DNA of 64,000 nt from Streptomyces sp. GKU 895 (GTDB taxonomy: Bacteria; Actinomycetota; Actinomycetes; Streptomycetales; Streptomycetaceae): contig MWJO01000021.1 of NCBI GenBank assembly GCA_002027195.1, positions 1 through 64,000 of the forward strand, written 5' to 3'. This document shows, one piece after another, positions 1-11,928 of this stretch; the stretch's first letter is position 1; each line of letters opens with the position of its first letter. A program made the translations under genes and the position numbers. The notes beneath the pieces are model-generated. The model made no database searches, was not told the DNA's origin, and saw only the letters and a program-made list of their open reading frames with translations.

Positions 1-61
1 CTCAGCCACCCTCGGCCACCGCCCCACCCTCGGCGCCCCCGGCCACCGGACACCACCGGCC

Positions 62-694
62 ATGTCCCCGCTGCCGCCCGGCGGCCCCGTCGGCATGCCC
101 AGCACCCCACCGGCCGCGGCCACCCCCGACCCGACGAGCACGACACTCGCGGTACTGCTCATCGGCCCGGCCGGCGCCGGAAAGACCAGCGTCGCCAAGT
201 ACTGGGCCGACCACCGCCGGGTGCCCACGGCCCACATCAGCCTCGACGACGTCCGCGAATGGGTCCGCTCCGGCTTCGCCGACCCCCAGTCCGGCTGGAA
301 CGACCACTCGGAGGCCCAGTACCGCCTGGCCCGCCGCACCTGCGGCTTCGCCGCCCGCAACTTCCTGGCCAACGGAATCTCCTGCATCCTCGACGACGCG
401 GTCTTCCCGGACCGCCCGGTGGTGGGCCTGGGAGGCTGGAAGCGGCATGTGGGCCCTGGGCTGCTGCCGGTGGTCCTGCTCCCGGGCCTGGAGATCGTCC
501 TGGAGCGCAACGCCGAGCGCTCCGGAAACCGCCGCCTCACGGACGAGGAGGTGGCGCGGATCCACGGGCGGATGGCGGGGTGGTACGGCTCGGGCCTGCC
601 GATCATCGACAACTCGCAGATGGACGTGCAGCAGACGGCGCAGGTCCTGGACGACGTACTGGCACGGTCCATTGCCAGCCCGCCGAGCTGGTAA
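62..694 (+). CDS. P-loop ATPase/kinase-like protein
   Basis: A small P-loop NTPase of about 210 residues. A Walker A motif (GPAGAGKTS) lies near residues 35-43, after a Pro/Ala-rich N-terminus with no predicted function. The fold resembles AAA_33/zeta-type nucleotide kinases that phosphorylate small molecules, and the substrate cannot be read from the sequence. The first ATG in the window is used, but the frame is open back to base 2, so the true start may lie outside the window; an inner ATG at 95 is also possible. The next gene on the same strand begins 126 bases downstream. I infer a soluble cytoplasmic protein. The gene often sits between aroQ-type genes and the efp cluster in streptomycetes, which says little about its role. 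Confidence 0.7.
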   Translation: MSPLPPGGPVGMPSTPPAAATPDPTSTTLAVLLIGPAGAGKTSVAKYWADHRRVPTAHISLDDVREWVRSGFADPQSGWNDHSEAQYRLARRTCGFAARNFLANGISCILDDAVFPDRPVVGLGGWKRHVGPGLLPVVLLPGLEIVLERNAERSGNRRLTDEEVARIHGRMAGWYGSGLPIIDNSQMDVQQTAQVLDDVLARSIASPPSW

Positions 695-820
695 GGGCCG
701 TTTCTTCAGGGGCGAGGGAACCGCCCGCCAGGCCCCCGCTCACCTGCAGACCGCGCATACAACCCCCCATTGGCACCCCCTCAACCGGCACAAAACAGAC
801 ACCGCTCCTACGCTCGTGTC

Positions 821-1927
821 ATGTCAGAGGTGTACGCGGCCCGCCGCACAAAGCTCAGGGAACGCTGCCAGGCGGTCGGCAGCGCATCCGCACTGATCTC
901 GCGCCCCGCCAACGTGCGCTACCTGGCGGGCGCCGCACCCAAGGGCTCCGTCCTGCTGCTCGGCAGGACAGAGGACGTGCTGGTGTGCCTCGATCCGCCG
1001 GACGACCGTGCCGGAGAGGGCCGCCCCGACGAGACCCTCCGGTTGCAGACCCTGCCCGGTTCGGGTGGCGACCCCGCCGTCGCGGCCGTCGACCTCGCCT
1101 CGATCCAGGGCATCGACGCGCTCGCCGTGGAGGAACACCACCTCACGGTCGCCCGCCACCGCGCCATCCGCTCCGTCGCCCCCCGCCTTCACCTCGTCGA
1201 CCTGGGCGCGGCCGTCGAGCAGCTCCGCGTCGTCAAGGACGAGGAGGAGATCTCCTGCCTCCGCATCGGCGCCGAGATCGCCGACCAGGCATTGGGGGAG
1301 CTCCTCGAATCCATCCTCGTCGGCCGTACCGAACGGCACCTCGCCCTCGAACTGGAGCGCCGCCTCGTCGACCACGGTGCCGACGGCCCCGCCTTCCCGA
1401 CCTCCGTCGCCACCGGCCCCCACTCCGGCCGCCGCGCCCACCACCCCACCGACCGGCGCGTGGAGGAGGGCGACTTCCTCTCCGTCTGCCTCGGGGCGAC
1501 GTACCGCGGCTACCGTTGTGAGATCGGTCGTACGTTCGTGATCGGGACCTCCCCCGCGGACTGGCAGATCGAGTTGTACGACCTCGTCTTCGCCGCCCAG
1601 CGCGCCGGCCGCGAGGCCCTCGCGCCCGGCGCCGCCTACCGTGACGTGGACCGCGCCGCACGCCAGGTACTGGACTCCGCGGGGTACGGCGAGGGCCTGC
1701 CGGTGCTGACCGGACACGGTGTCGGACTCGAAATCGACGAGGACCCGCAGCTGGCCCCCGCGGCCATGGGTAAACTGGACGCTTGCGTGCCGGTCACCGT
1801 CGAACCGGGGGTCCACCTCCCGGGCCGGGGCGGTGTCCGGATCGATGACACGCTCGTCGTACGCCCCGAGGCGGACGGCGGACCCGAGCTACTCACCATC
1901 ACGACCAAGGAGCTGCTCGCGCTGTAG
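821..1927 (+). CDS. M24-family aminopeptidase P-like protein with altered metal ligands
   Basis: A 368-residue protein with a creatinase-type N-terminal domain (about 1-150) and a pita-bread M24 domain (about 160-368), as in Xaa-Pro peptidases. The ATG at 821 is chosen because homologues begin there; the frame extends further up without support. The five metal-ligand positions look changed. The two Asp that normally lie 11 residues apart are Cys223 and Glu234. His299 and Glu328 are kept. The last Glu is Asp342. Peptidase activity is therefore doubtful, although the rest of the fold is intact. The stop is 58 bases before efp, an order seen in many bacteria, so co-transcription with efp is likely. 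An annotator would probably call it Xaa-Pro peptidase family. Confidence 0.85.
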   Translation: MSEVYAARRTKLRERCQAVGSASALISRPANVRYLAGAAPKGSVLLLGRTEDVLVCLDPPDDRAGEGRPDETLRLQTLPGSGGDPAVAAVDLASIQGIDALAVEEHHLTVARHRAIRSVAPRLHLVDLGAAVEQLRVVKDEEEISCLRIGAEIADQALGELLESILVGRTERHLALELERRLVDHGADGPAFPTSVATGPHSGRRAHHPTDRRVEEGDFLSVCLGATYRGYRCEIGRTFVIGTSPADWQIELYDLVFAAQRAGREALAPGAAYRDVDRAARQVLDSAGYGEGLPVLTGHGVGLEIDEDPQLAPAAMGKLDACVPVTVEPGVHLPGRGGVRIDDTLVVRPEADGGPELLTITTKELLAL

Positions 1928-1985
1928 CCTCCCGCTACGCGCGTGCGCCGGGGTCGTCCACGTCAGTCCAGGAGATTCCGCAACC

Positions 1986-2552
1986 GTGGCTTCCACGAAC
2001 GACCTCAAGAACGGCCTCGTGCTCAAGCTCGATGGCGGCCAGCTGTGGTCCGTCGTCGAGTTCCAGCACGTCAAGCCCGGCAAGGGCCCGGCCTTCGTGC
2101 GCACCAAGCTGAAGAACGTGCTCTCCGGCAAGGTCGTCGACAAGACGTTCAACGCCGGCGTCAAGGTCGAGACGGCCACGATCGACAAGCGCGACATGCA
2201 GTTCTCGTACATGGACGGCGAGTACTTCGTCTTCATGGACATGGAGACCTACGACCAGCTCATGGTCGACCGCAAGGCCGTCGGCGACGCCGCCAACTTC
2301 CTGATCGAGGGCTTCACCGCCACCGTCGCGCAGCACGAGGGCGAGGTGCTCTTCGTCGAGCTGCCGGCCGCCGTCGAGCTCGTCATCCAGGAGACCGAGC
2401 CGGGCGTCCAGGGCGACCGCTCCACCGGTGGCACCAAGCCCGCCACCCTGGAGACCGGCCACCAGATCCAGGTCCCGCTCTTCATCACCACCGGTGAGAA
2501 GATCAAGGTCGACACCCGCACCAGCGACTACCTCGGCCGGGTGAACAGCTAA
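1986..2552 (+). CDS. efp: Elongation factor P
   Basis: EF-P, 188 residues, the usual length. It binds between the ribosomal P and E sites and relieves stalling at polyproline stretches. All three OB-like domains are present. The loop that reaches the peptidyl-transferase centre reads PGKGP (residues 31-35) with Lys33 at its tip. This is the subfamily in which an unmodified lysine is thought to suffice, and no EpmA/EpmB-type modification genes lie nearby. The GTG start at 1986 is chosen because the protein then begins ASTNDLKNG, as in other actinobacteria. nusB follows with only two bases between the genes. Confidence 0.97.
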   Translation: MASTNDLKNGLVLKLDGGQLWSVVEFQHVKPGKGPAFVRTKLKNVLSGKVVDKTFNAGVKVETATIDKRDMQFSYMDGEYFVFMDMETYDQLMVDRKAVGDAANFLIEGFTATVAQHEGEVLFVELPAAVELVIQETEPGVQGDRSTGGTKPATLETGHQIQVPLFITTGEKIKVDTRTSDYLGRVNS

Positions 2553-2554
2553 CC

Positions 2555-2989
2555 GTGGCTGCCCGTAACACGGCCCGCAAGCGCGCCTTCCAGATCCTCT
2601 TCGAGGGCGACCAGCGCGGGGCCGACGTCCTCACGGTCCTCGCGGACTGGATCCGGCTCTCCCGGACCGACACCCGGCAGCCGCCGGTGAGCGAGTACAC
2701 CATGCAGCTGGTCGAGGGCTACGCGCAGCACGCGAAGCGCATCGACGAGCTGATCGCGCAGTACTCCGTCGGCTGGACGCTCGACCGGATGCCGGTCGTC
2801 GACCGCAACATCCTGCGGCTCGGCGCCTACGAGCTGATCTGGGTCGACGAGACCCCGGACGCGGTCGTGCTCGACGAGATGGTCGAGATCGCCAAGGAGT
2901 TCTCCACGGACGAGTCGCCGGCCTTCGTGAACGGCCTGCTCGGCCGTCTCAAGGACCTGAAGCCCACGCTGCGCCGCGAAGAGGCGTAA
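2555..2989 (+). CDS. nusB: Transcription antitermination factor NusB
   Basis: NusB, 144 residues. It binds boxA RNA with NusE (S10) in antitermination complexes, mainly for rRNA transcription. The protein opens with the conserved ARNTARKRAFQILFE segment and contains the late GAYEL and VNGLLG motifs typical of the all-helical family. The GTG start is two bases after the efp stop, so the two genes are translationally coupled. Two strong hairpins follow at once, so this is the end of the efp-nusB unit. Confidence 0.97.
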   Translation: MAARNTARKRAFQILFEGDQRGADVLTVLADWIRLSRTDTRQPPVSEYTMQLVEGYAQHAKRIDELIAQYSVGWTLDRMPVVDRNILRLGAYELIWVDETPDAVVLDEMVEIAKEFSTDESPAFVNGLLGRLKDLKPTLRREEA

Positions 2990-3009
2990 GCACACACAGG
3001 TACGGCATC

Positions 3010-3049
3010 GCCAGGGGGCCCGCAGCACGCTTGCTGCGGGCCCCCTGGC
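3010..3049 (+). terminator. Terminator after nusB
   Basis: A perfect 18-bp inverted repeat (arms 3010-3027 and 3032-3049) with a four-base loop, 20 bases after the nusB stop. The stem is almost entirely G/C. No long T tract follows, which is common for Streptomyces terminators. Confidence 0.85.
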
Positions 3050-3091
3050 GTGTTCGGTGCCCGGGAGGGCCCGGGAGGTCTTCCGGGAGCG

Positions 3092-3152
3092 CAGAAAGCC
3101 GCCGGGGTGGCCGGAACCATCAAGTTCCGGCCACCCCGGCGGCACGTTTCTG
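3092..3152. terminator. Bidirectional terminator between nusB and bldD
   Basis: A second perfect inverted repeat with 20-bp arms at 3098-3117 and 3124-3143. CAGAAA at 3092-3097 pairs with TTTCTG at 3147-3152 across a three-base bulge. The A/T pairs at the base give a short T run on either strand, so it can end both nusB (plus) and bldD (minus), which converge here. Confidence 0.8.
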
Positions 3153-3169
3153 CTGAGGCGGGAAGCGGC

Positions 3170-3670
3170 TCAGCTCTCCTCGTGGGACACCGCGCGACGC
3201 GCGTCGGCGTCCAGCACGCCCCAGCTGATCAGCTGCTCGGTGAGGACCGAGGGCGACTGGTCGTAGATGACGGCGAGTGTGCGCAGGTCGTCCTGACGGA
3301 TCGAGAGCACCTTGCCGTTGTAGTCACCGCGCTGCGACTGGATCGTCGCGGCGTAGCGCTGGAGGGGGCCCGCCTTCTCGGCCGGCACGTGGGCCAGCCG
3401 CTCCAGGTCGAGAACCAGCTTCGGCGGCGGCTCGGCGGCGCCGCCCGGGGTGGTGCCCGGCAGCAGCTCCTGAACGGGCACACCGTAGAAATCCGCCAAC
3501 TCGGCGAGGCGCTGCACGGTCACGGCACGGTCGCCGCGCTCGTACGAACCGACCACGACCGCCTTCCAGCGTCCCTGGGACTTCTCCTCGACACCGTGGA
3601 GGGAAAGGCCCTGCTGGGTGCGGATGGCCCGGAGCTTCGCCCCGAGCTGTTTGGCGTATTCGCTGGACAT
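3170..3670 (-). CDS. bldD: Developmental regulator BldD (c-di-GMP-responsive)
   Basis: BldD, 166 residues, the master repressor of sporulation genes in Streptomyces during vegetative growth. The N-terminal helix-turn-helix (about residues 8-70, Cro/C1 type) binds DNA. The C-terminal domain binds a c-di-GMP tetramer that bridges two protomers. The c-di-GMP signature is visible as Arg114-Gly-Asp116, eight residues, then Arg125-Gln-Asp-Asp128. The ATG at 3670 gives the family N-terminus (MSSEYAKQLG) and has GGGGAG just upstream; a start five codons earlier is less likely. It is transcribed divergently from the pyr operon. Confidence 0.98.
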   Translation of the reverse strand: MSSEYAKQLGAKLRAIRTQQGLSLHGVEEKSQGRWKAVVVGSYERGDRAVTVQRLAELADFYGVPVQELLPGTTPGGAAEPPPKLVLDLERLAHVPAEKAGPLQRYAATIQSQRGDYNGKVLSIRQDDLRTLAVIYDQSPSVLTEQLISWGVLDADARRAVSHEES

Positions 3671-3724
3671 ATAGCTCCCCGGCACTGTGTCGACGCGGCC
3701 GGCAGGGGCGCCGTACCGCGCGGC

Positions 3725-3760
3725 TGGTAACTCACTGTGAGGTTACGCAGCGTTACTCTT
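3725..3760. promoter_or_regulatory. Probable bldD promoter/operator region
   Basis: About 60 bases upstream of bldD lies CTCACTGTGAG (3731-3741), a near-perfect palindrome. It is followed by two GTTACG/GTTACT repeats at 3742-3756. The CTCAC/GTGAG halves resemble the AGTGA...TCACC half-sites described for BldD, which is known to repress its own gene. The match is partial, so the assignment is an inference. Confidence 0.4.
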
Positions 3761-3877
3761 CCGCGTCAAGCCGAATGAGCCGCACCGACTCTTCCGTGGT
3801 GGCGGTGGCCGATTAGGCCATGGGGGTGATCAGGGGTGTCCGGAGGGCCTGCTACCGTGGATGGCGCAAATCCGACG

Positions 3878-3913
3878 TCCTTTAAGGTCCGTCCCGTGAG
3901 GCGGAGAAGGAGG
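3878..3913 (+). promoter_or_regulatory. PyrR-binding RNA element in the pyrR leader
   Basis: The leader RNA contains UCCCGUGAGGC (3892-3902), an exact match to the UCCNGNGAGGY core of PyrR binding loops. UCCG (3888-3891) pairs with CGGA (3902-3905), and CC (3893-3894) pairs with GG (3900-3901), leaving a CGUGA loop. An outer helix can form between 3878-3882 (TCCTT) and 3907-3911 (AAGGA), which is part of the pyrR Shine-Dalgarno AAGGAGG (3907-3913). Binding of PyrR-UMP would stabilise the hairpin and hide the ribosome site. This translational mode is known in mycobacteria; here it is inferred from sequence. Confidence 0.65.
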
Positions 3914-3923
3914 TCCGTTTCGT

Positions 3924-4496
3924 ATGGACAAGCACGACCAGCAGGACACGCAGTCCGATGCCCGGCCCGTTCTCGAAGCCCCGGACATCGCCCGCGTACT
4001 GACCCGCATCGCCCACGAGATCGTCGAACGCGCCAAGGGCGCCGACGACGTGGTGCTCCTCGGCATCCCGACCCGAGGCGTCTTCCTCGCCCAGCGGCTC
4101 GCCGCCAAGCTGGAGGAGATCACCGACCGCAAGATTCCGGTCGGTTCGCTCGACATCACCATGTACCGCGACGACCTGCGCATGCATCCGCCGCGTGCGC
4201 TGGCCCGCACCGAGATCCCCGGTGACGGCATCGACGGCCGCCTCGTCGTCCTCGTCGACGACGTGCTCTTCTCCGGTCGCACCATCCGTGCCGCTCTCGA
4301 CGCCCTGAACGACATCGGGCGTCCGCGCGCGGTGCAGCTCGCGGTCCTGGTCGACCGCGGCCACCGCGAACTGCCCATCCGCGCCGACTACGTCGGCAAG
4401 AACCTCCCCACGTCGTTGCGGGAGACGGTCAAGGTCCAGCTCGCCGAGGAGGACGGTCGCGACACCGTGCTGCTCGGTGCGAAGCAGACCCAGTAG
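3924..4496 (+). CDS. pyrR: Bifunctional pyr operon regulator / uracil phosphoribosyltransferase PyrR
   Basis: PyrR, 190 residues. It binds pyr mRNA in response to UMP/UTP and also has weak uracil phosphoribosyltransferase activity. The PRPP-binding loop [10 protein letters not shown] is at residues 111-120. Basic residues in the middle of the protein fit an RNA-binding face. The N-terminal 15 residues are polar and not conserved. A strong AAGGAGG lies 10 bases before the ATG. The gene is first in the pyrimidine operon, 84 bases ahead of pyrB, and a PyrR-type hairpin covers its own ribosome site, so autoregulation is likely. Confidence 0.95.
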   Translation: MDKHDQQDTQSDARPVLEAPDIARVLTRIAHEIVERAKGADDVVLLGIPTRGVFLAQRLAAKLEEITDRKIPVGSLDITMYRDDLRMHPPRALARTEIPGDGIDGRLVVLVDDVLFSGRTIRAALDALNDIGRPRAVQLAVLVDRGHRELPIRADYVGKNLPTSLRETVKVQLAEEDGRDTVLLGAKQTQ

Positions 4497-4506
4497 CAAG
4501 CCGCGC

Positions 4507-4529
4507 GGCACGTCCGTCTTCGGCGTGCC
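4507..4529 (+). other. Hairpin in the pyrR-pyrB spacer
   Basis: GGCACG (4507-4512) and CCG (4514-4516) pair with CGG (4521-4523) and CGTGCC (4524-4529) around a TCTT loop, with one bulged T. It lies just after the pyrR stop and has no T tract. It may be a weak attenuator or an RNA-stability element; it lacks the PyrR core motif. Confidence 0.4.
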
Positions 4530-4580
4530 CTGCCTTGCCCCGGAATCTCCCGACCTGAACTTCCTTACGGAGCCTGACAG

Positions 4581-5558
4581 ATGCAGCGTCATCTCATCTC
4601 GGCCGCCGACCTCACCCGCGACGACGCCGTCCTGATCCTCGACACCGCCGAGGAGATGGCCCGGGTCGCCGACCGGCCGATCAAGAAGCTGCCGACCCTG
4701 CGCGGCCGCACGATCGTCAACCTCTTCTTCGAGGACTCCACGCGCACCCGGATCTCCTTCGAGGCCGCGGAGAAGCGCCTGTCCGCCGACGTCATCAACT
4801 TCACCGCCAAGGGCTCCTCGGTGTCCAAGGGCGAGTCCCTGAAGGACACCGCCCAGACCCTGGAGGCCATGGGCGTCGACGCCGTGGTCATCCGGCACGG
4901 CGCCTCCGGAGCGCCGTACCGCCTGGCCACCTCCGGCTGGATCGACGCCGCCGTCATCAACGCCGGTGACGGCACCCACCAGCACCCGACGCAGGCCCTG
5001 TTGGACGCCTTCACGATGCGCCGCCGGCTCATCGGACGGGACGCCGGGCTCGGCCAGGACCTGTCCGGCAAGCGCATTACGATCGTCGGCGACGTCCTGC
5101 ACAGCCGCGTCGCCCGCTCCAACGTCGACCTGCTGCACACCCTCGGCGCCGAGGTCACCCTCGTCGCCCCGCCGACCCTGGTGCCGGTCGGCGTCGAGAC
5201 CTGGCCCTGCGAGGTGTCGTACGACCTCGACAGCACGCTCGCCAAGTCCGACGCGGTGATGATGCTGCGCGTGCAGCGCGAGCGCATGAACGCCGCGTTC
5301 TTCCCGACCGAGCGCGAGTACTCGCGGCGCTACGGCCTCGACGGCGAGCGCATGGCGAAGATGCCCGAGCACGCCATCGTGATGCACCCCGGGCCGATGG
5401 TCCGCGGCATGGAGATCACCGCCGAGGTCGCCGACTCCGAGCGCTGCACCGTCGTGGAGCAGGTCGCAAACGGAGTCTCCATCCGGATGGCCGTTCTGTA
5501 CCTGCTGCTGGGTGGAAACGAGCCCGCCGTCAGCCACACCCGTATCGAGGAGAAGTAA
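4581..5558 (+). CDS. pyrB: Aspartate carbamoyltransferase catalytic subunit
   Basis: ATCase catalytic chain, 325 residues. It joins carbamoyl phosphate to aspartate in the second step of UMP synthesis. The carbamoyl-phosphate loop STRTR is at residues 53-57 and HPTQ at 135-138; the C-terminal HPGPM motif is also present. No pyrI regulatory subunit is found, and pyrC follows five bases downstream. This fits the class A-type assembly in which ATCase and dihydroorotase form one complex. ACGGAG lies upstream of the ATG. Confidence 0.97.
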   Translation: MQRHLISAADLTRDDAVLILDTAEEMARVADRPIKKLPTLRGRTIVNLFFEDSTRTRISFEAAEKRLSADVINFTAKGSSVSKGESLKDTAQTLEAMGVDAVVIRHGASGAPYRLATSGWIDAAVINAGDGTHQHPTQALLDAFTMRRRLIGRDAGLGQDLSGKRITIVGDVLHSRVARSNVDLLHTLGAEVTLVAPPTLVPVGVETWPCEVSYDLDSTLAKSDAVMMLRVQRERMNAAFFPTEREYSRRYGLDGERMAKMPEHAIVMHPGPMVRGMEITAEVADSERCTVVEQVANGVSIRMAVLYLLLGGNEPAVSHTRIEEK

Positions 5559-5563
5559 GAGAC

Positions 5564-6850
5564 ATGAGCAAGATCCTGATCCGTGGTGCGAAGGTGCTCG
5601 GCGGCGAGCCGCAGGACGTGCTGATCGACGGTTCGACGATCGCCGAGGTGGGCGTCGGTCTGAGCGACGAGGGCGCCGAGGTCGTCGAGGCGGCCGGCAA
5701 GGTCCTCCTGCCGGGCCTCGTCGACCTGCACACCCATCTGCGCGAGCCCGGCCGCGAGGACTCCGAGACCGTCCTGACCGGCACGCGCGCCGCCGCCTCC
5801 GGTGGCTACACCGCCGTGTTCGCCATGGCCAACACCTTCCCGGTCGCCGACACCGCCGGCGTGGTCGAGCAGGTCTACCGGCTCGGCCAGGAGCACGGCT
5901 ACTGCGATGTGCAGCCCATCGGCGCCGTGACCGTGGGCCTGGAGGGCAAGAAGCTCGCCGAGCTCGGTGCCATGCACGAGTCGGCCGCCGGTGTCACCGT
6001 CTTCTCCGACGACGGCAAGTGCGTCGACGACGCGGTGATCATGCGCCGGGCGCTGGAGTACGTGAAGGCCTTCGGCGGGGTCGTCGCCCAGCACGCGCAG
6101 GAGCCGCGGCTGACCGAGGGCGCCCAGATGAACGAGGGGATCGTCTCCGCCGAGCTGGGGCTCGGGGGCTGGCCCGCGGTGGCCGAGGAATCGATCATCG
6201 CCCGGGATGTCCTGCTCGCCGAGCACGTCGGTTCCCGCGTCCACATCTGCCACCTGTCGACCGCCGGCTCCGTCGAGATCGTCCGCTGGGCCAAGTCCCG
6301 CGGCATCGACGTCACCGCCGAGGTCACCCCGCACCACCTGCTCCTCACCGACGAACTGGTGCGGACGTACAACCCGGTCTACAAGGTCAACCCGCCGCTG
6401 CGCACCGAGCGCGACGTACTGGCCCTGCGCGAGGCGCTCGCCGACGGCACGATCGACATCGTCGCCACCGACCACGCCCCGCACCCGCACGAGGACAAGG
6501 ACTGCGAGTGGGCCGCGGCCGCCATGGGGATGGTGGGCCTGGAGACCGCGTTGTCAGTGGTGCAGGAGACCATGGTGGACACCGGACTCCTCACCTGGGC
6601 CGGGGTCGCCGAGCGCATGTCCTTCAAGCCCGCCGAGATCGGTCGGGCCAAGGGGCACGGGCGTCCCGTCTCGGCTGGTGAGCCCGCCAACCTCACGCTC
6701 GTCGACACGGAATACCGTGGGGACGTGGACCCCGCGGGCTTCGCCTCGCGCAGCCGGAACACCCCGTACGAGGGGCGTGAGCTGCCGGGCCGTGTGACGC
6801 ACACGTGGCTCCGGGGCAAGGCCACGCTCGTCGACGGGAAGCTCACGTGA
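5564..6850 (+). CDS. pyrC: Dihydroorotase
   Basis: Dihydroorotase of the amidohydrolase family, 428 residues. It closes carbamoyl-aspartate to dihydroorotate. The zinc-binding HxH is His56 and His58 in DLHTHLREPG, and late TDHAPH residues supply the catalytic Asp. The length and sequence match the long bacterial type I enzymes. The gene follows pyrB by five bases, and its ribosome site lies inside the end of pyrB. Its stop overlaps the GTG of the next gene by four bases. Confidence 0.97.
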   Translation: MSKILIRGAKVLGGEPQDVLIDGSTIAEVGVGLSDEGAEVVEAAGKVLLPGLVDLHTHLREPGREDSETVLTGTRAAASGGYTAVFAMANTFPVADTAGVVEQVYRLGQEHGYCDVQPIGAVTVGLEGKKLAELGAMHESAAGVTVFSDDGKCVDDAVIMRRALEYVKAFGGVVAQHAQEPRLTEGAQMNEGIVSAELGLGGWPAVAEESIIARDVLLAEHVGSRVHICHLSTAGSVEIVRWAKSRGIDVTAEVTPHHLLLTDELVRTYNPVYKVNPPLRTERDVLALREALADGTIDIVATDHAPHPHEDKDCEWAAAAMGMVGLETALSVVQETMVDTGLLTWAGVAERMSFKPAEIGRAKGHGRPVSAGEPANLTLVDTEYRGDVDPAGFASRSRNTPYEGRELPGRVTHTWLRGKATLVDGKLT

Positions 6851-7422
6851 CACCTGTAATCCTGCTGGCCGCCGACCAGAAATCGGCTGAGGTCACCGAC
6901 TGGGCCGCGCGCATCGGCTGGCTCGTCGGGCTGGCCCTGTTCGTCGCCCTCATCTACTGGCTGATGCGCGAGGGCTGGAAGTGGCGCGGCACGCTGCAGG
7001 GCGACCTGCCCGAGCTGCCCGACGCGCCGGACGACCTCGGTGCGGCGAGACTGACGATGAGCGGCCGCTACCACGGCTCGACCACCGCCGGGCAGTGGCT
7101 CGACCGCATCGTGGCGCACGGCCTCGGCACCCGCAGCCGGGTCGAGCTCACGCTGACGGACGCGGGACTGGACGTCGTACGGCCCGGTGCGACCGACTTC
7201 TTCATCCCGGCCGGTGCGCTGCGGGAGGCCGTGCTCGGCAAGGGCATCGCCGGCAAGGTCCTCACCGAGGGCGGCCTGCTGCTCGTGACCTGGGAACACG
7301 GGGACAGGCTGATCGACTCCGGCTTCCGCTCCGACCACGCGGCCGAGCACACCGAGTGGGTCGACGCCATTAACTCCATGATCAAAAAGACGGACAAGAC
7401 GGAAACGGAAGGCGCACGATGA
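6847..7422 (+). CDS. Membrane-anchored PH-like domain protein in the pyr operon
   Basis: A 191-residue protein with one membrane helix near residues 23-42 ([17 protein letters not shown]) and a cytoplasmic or external domain (about 60-175) that resembles bacterial PH-like folds. No catalytic motif is seen. The GTG start at 6847 overlaps the pyrC stop (GTGA), and the gene's stop overlaps the carA start (ATGA), so it is tightly coupled inside the operon. The same gene is kept at this place in other streptomycetes, which suggests a link to pyrimidine synthesis such as membrane tethering of the complex. The role is unknown. Confidence 0.85.
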   Translation: MTPVILLAADQKSAEVTDWAARIGWLVGLALFVALIYWLMREGWKWRGTLQGDLPELPDAPDDLGAARLTMSGRYHGSTTAGQWLDRIVAHGLGTRSRVELTLTDAGLDVVRPGATDFFIPAGALREAVLGKGIAGKVLTEGGLLLVTWEHGDRLIDSGFRSDHAAEHTEWVDAINSMIKKTDKTETEGAR

Positions 7423-8568
7423 CGACCTCCACGAAGGGGAACGCCTCGCAGAGGAAAGGGGCGCTTCCCGCGGTACTCGTCCTGGAGGACGGCCGGATCT
7501 TCCGCGGCCGCGCCTACGGGGCCGTGGGGGTGACCTTCGGCGAGGCGGTGTTCTCCACCGGCATGACCGGTTACCAGGAGACCCTCACCGACCCGTCGTA
7601 CCACCGCCAGGTCGTCGTGATGACCGCCCCGCACGTCGGCAACACCGGCGTCAACGACGAGGACCCGGAGAGCAAGCAGATCTGGGTCGCCGGATACGTC
7701 GTGCGCGACCCCGCGCGCGTGCCGTCCAACTGGCGCTCGCGCCGCTCCCTCGACGAGGAGCTGGCCCAGCAGGGCGTCGTCGGCATCTCGGGCATCGACA
7801 CGCGCGCGTTGACGCGCCATCTGCGCGAGCGCGGCGCCATGCGCGTCGGCATCTTCTCCGGCGACGCGCTGCCCGACGAGGGCACCATGCTGACCGAGGT
7901 GCGCCAGGCCCCCGAGATGAAGGGCGCCGACCTCTCCGCGGAGGTCGCCACCAAGGAGGCGTACGTCGTCCCGGCGATCGGCGAGAAGAAGTTCACCGTC
8001 GCCGCGGTCGACCTCGGCATCAAGGGCATGACCCCGCACCGGATGGCCGAGCGCGGCATCGAGGTGCATGTGCTGCCGGCCACGGCGACCGTCGAGGACG
8101 TCTACGCCGTCGATCCCGACGGTGTGTTCTTCTCCAACGGGCCCGGCGACCCGGCCACCGCCGACCACGCCGTCTCCGTGATGCGGGGCGTCCTGGAGCG
8201 CAAGACGCCGCTCTTCGGCATCTGCTTCGGCAACCAGATCCTCGGCCGCTCGCTCGGCTTCGGCACCTACAAGCTGAAGTACGGCCACCGCGGCATCAAC
8301 CAGCCGGTGCAGGACCGTACGACCGGCAAGGTCGAGGTCACCGCGCACAACCACGGCTTCGCCGTCGACGCCCCGCTCGACAAGGTGTCCGACACCCCCT
8401 ACGGCCGCGCCGAGGTCTCCCACGTCTGCCTCAACGACAACGTGGTGGAGGGCCTCCAGCTGCTCGACCAGCCGGCCTTCAGCGTCCAGTACCACCCCGA
8501 AGCGGCCGCGGGCCCGCACGACGCCGCCTACCTGTTCGACCGCTTCGTTTCCCTGATGGAGGGCCAGC

Positions 8569-8576
<8 letters not shown>
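7419..8576 (+). CDS. carA: Carbamoyl-phosphate synthase small subunit
   Basis: Glutaminase subunit of carbamoyl-phosphate synthase, 385 residues. It releases ammonia from glutamine and passes it to CarB. The N-terminal CPSase domain is followed by a class I glutamine amidotransferase domain. The nucleophile is Cys269 in GICFGNQ, where many bacteria have GICLGHQ; His and Glu of the triad are in YHPEA near the C-terminus. The gene overlaps its upstream neighbour by four bases and carB by eight. The product feeds both pyrimidine and arginine synthesis. Confidence 0.97.
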
Positions 8577-11877
<3,301 letters not shown>

Positions 11878-11884
11878 CAGCCCT

Positions 11885-11914
11885 GAGGGGGACACCGGAA
11901 ACGGTGTCCCCCTC
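11885..11914 (+). terminator. GNRA-capped hairpin between carB and pyrD
   Basis: A perfect 13-bp stem (11885-11897 with 11902-11914) closed by a GAAA tetraloop fills most of the 51-base carB-pyrD gap. It has no T tract and the pyrD start follows at once, so it may be a partial terminator or a processing/stability hairpin rather than the operon end. Confidence 0.55.
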
Positions 11915-11928
11915 TTCGTGAGGACACC

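Noticed and set aside
3882..5537. A 551-residue minus-strand frame opposite pyrR and pyrB
   Set aside because: It is a shadow of two well-conserved genes and has no domain features.
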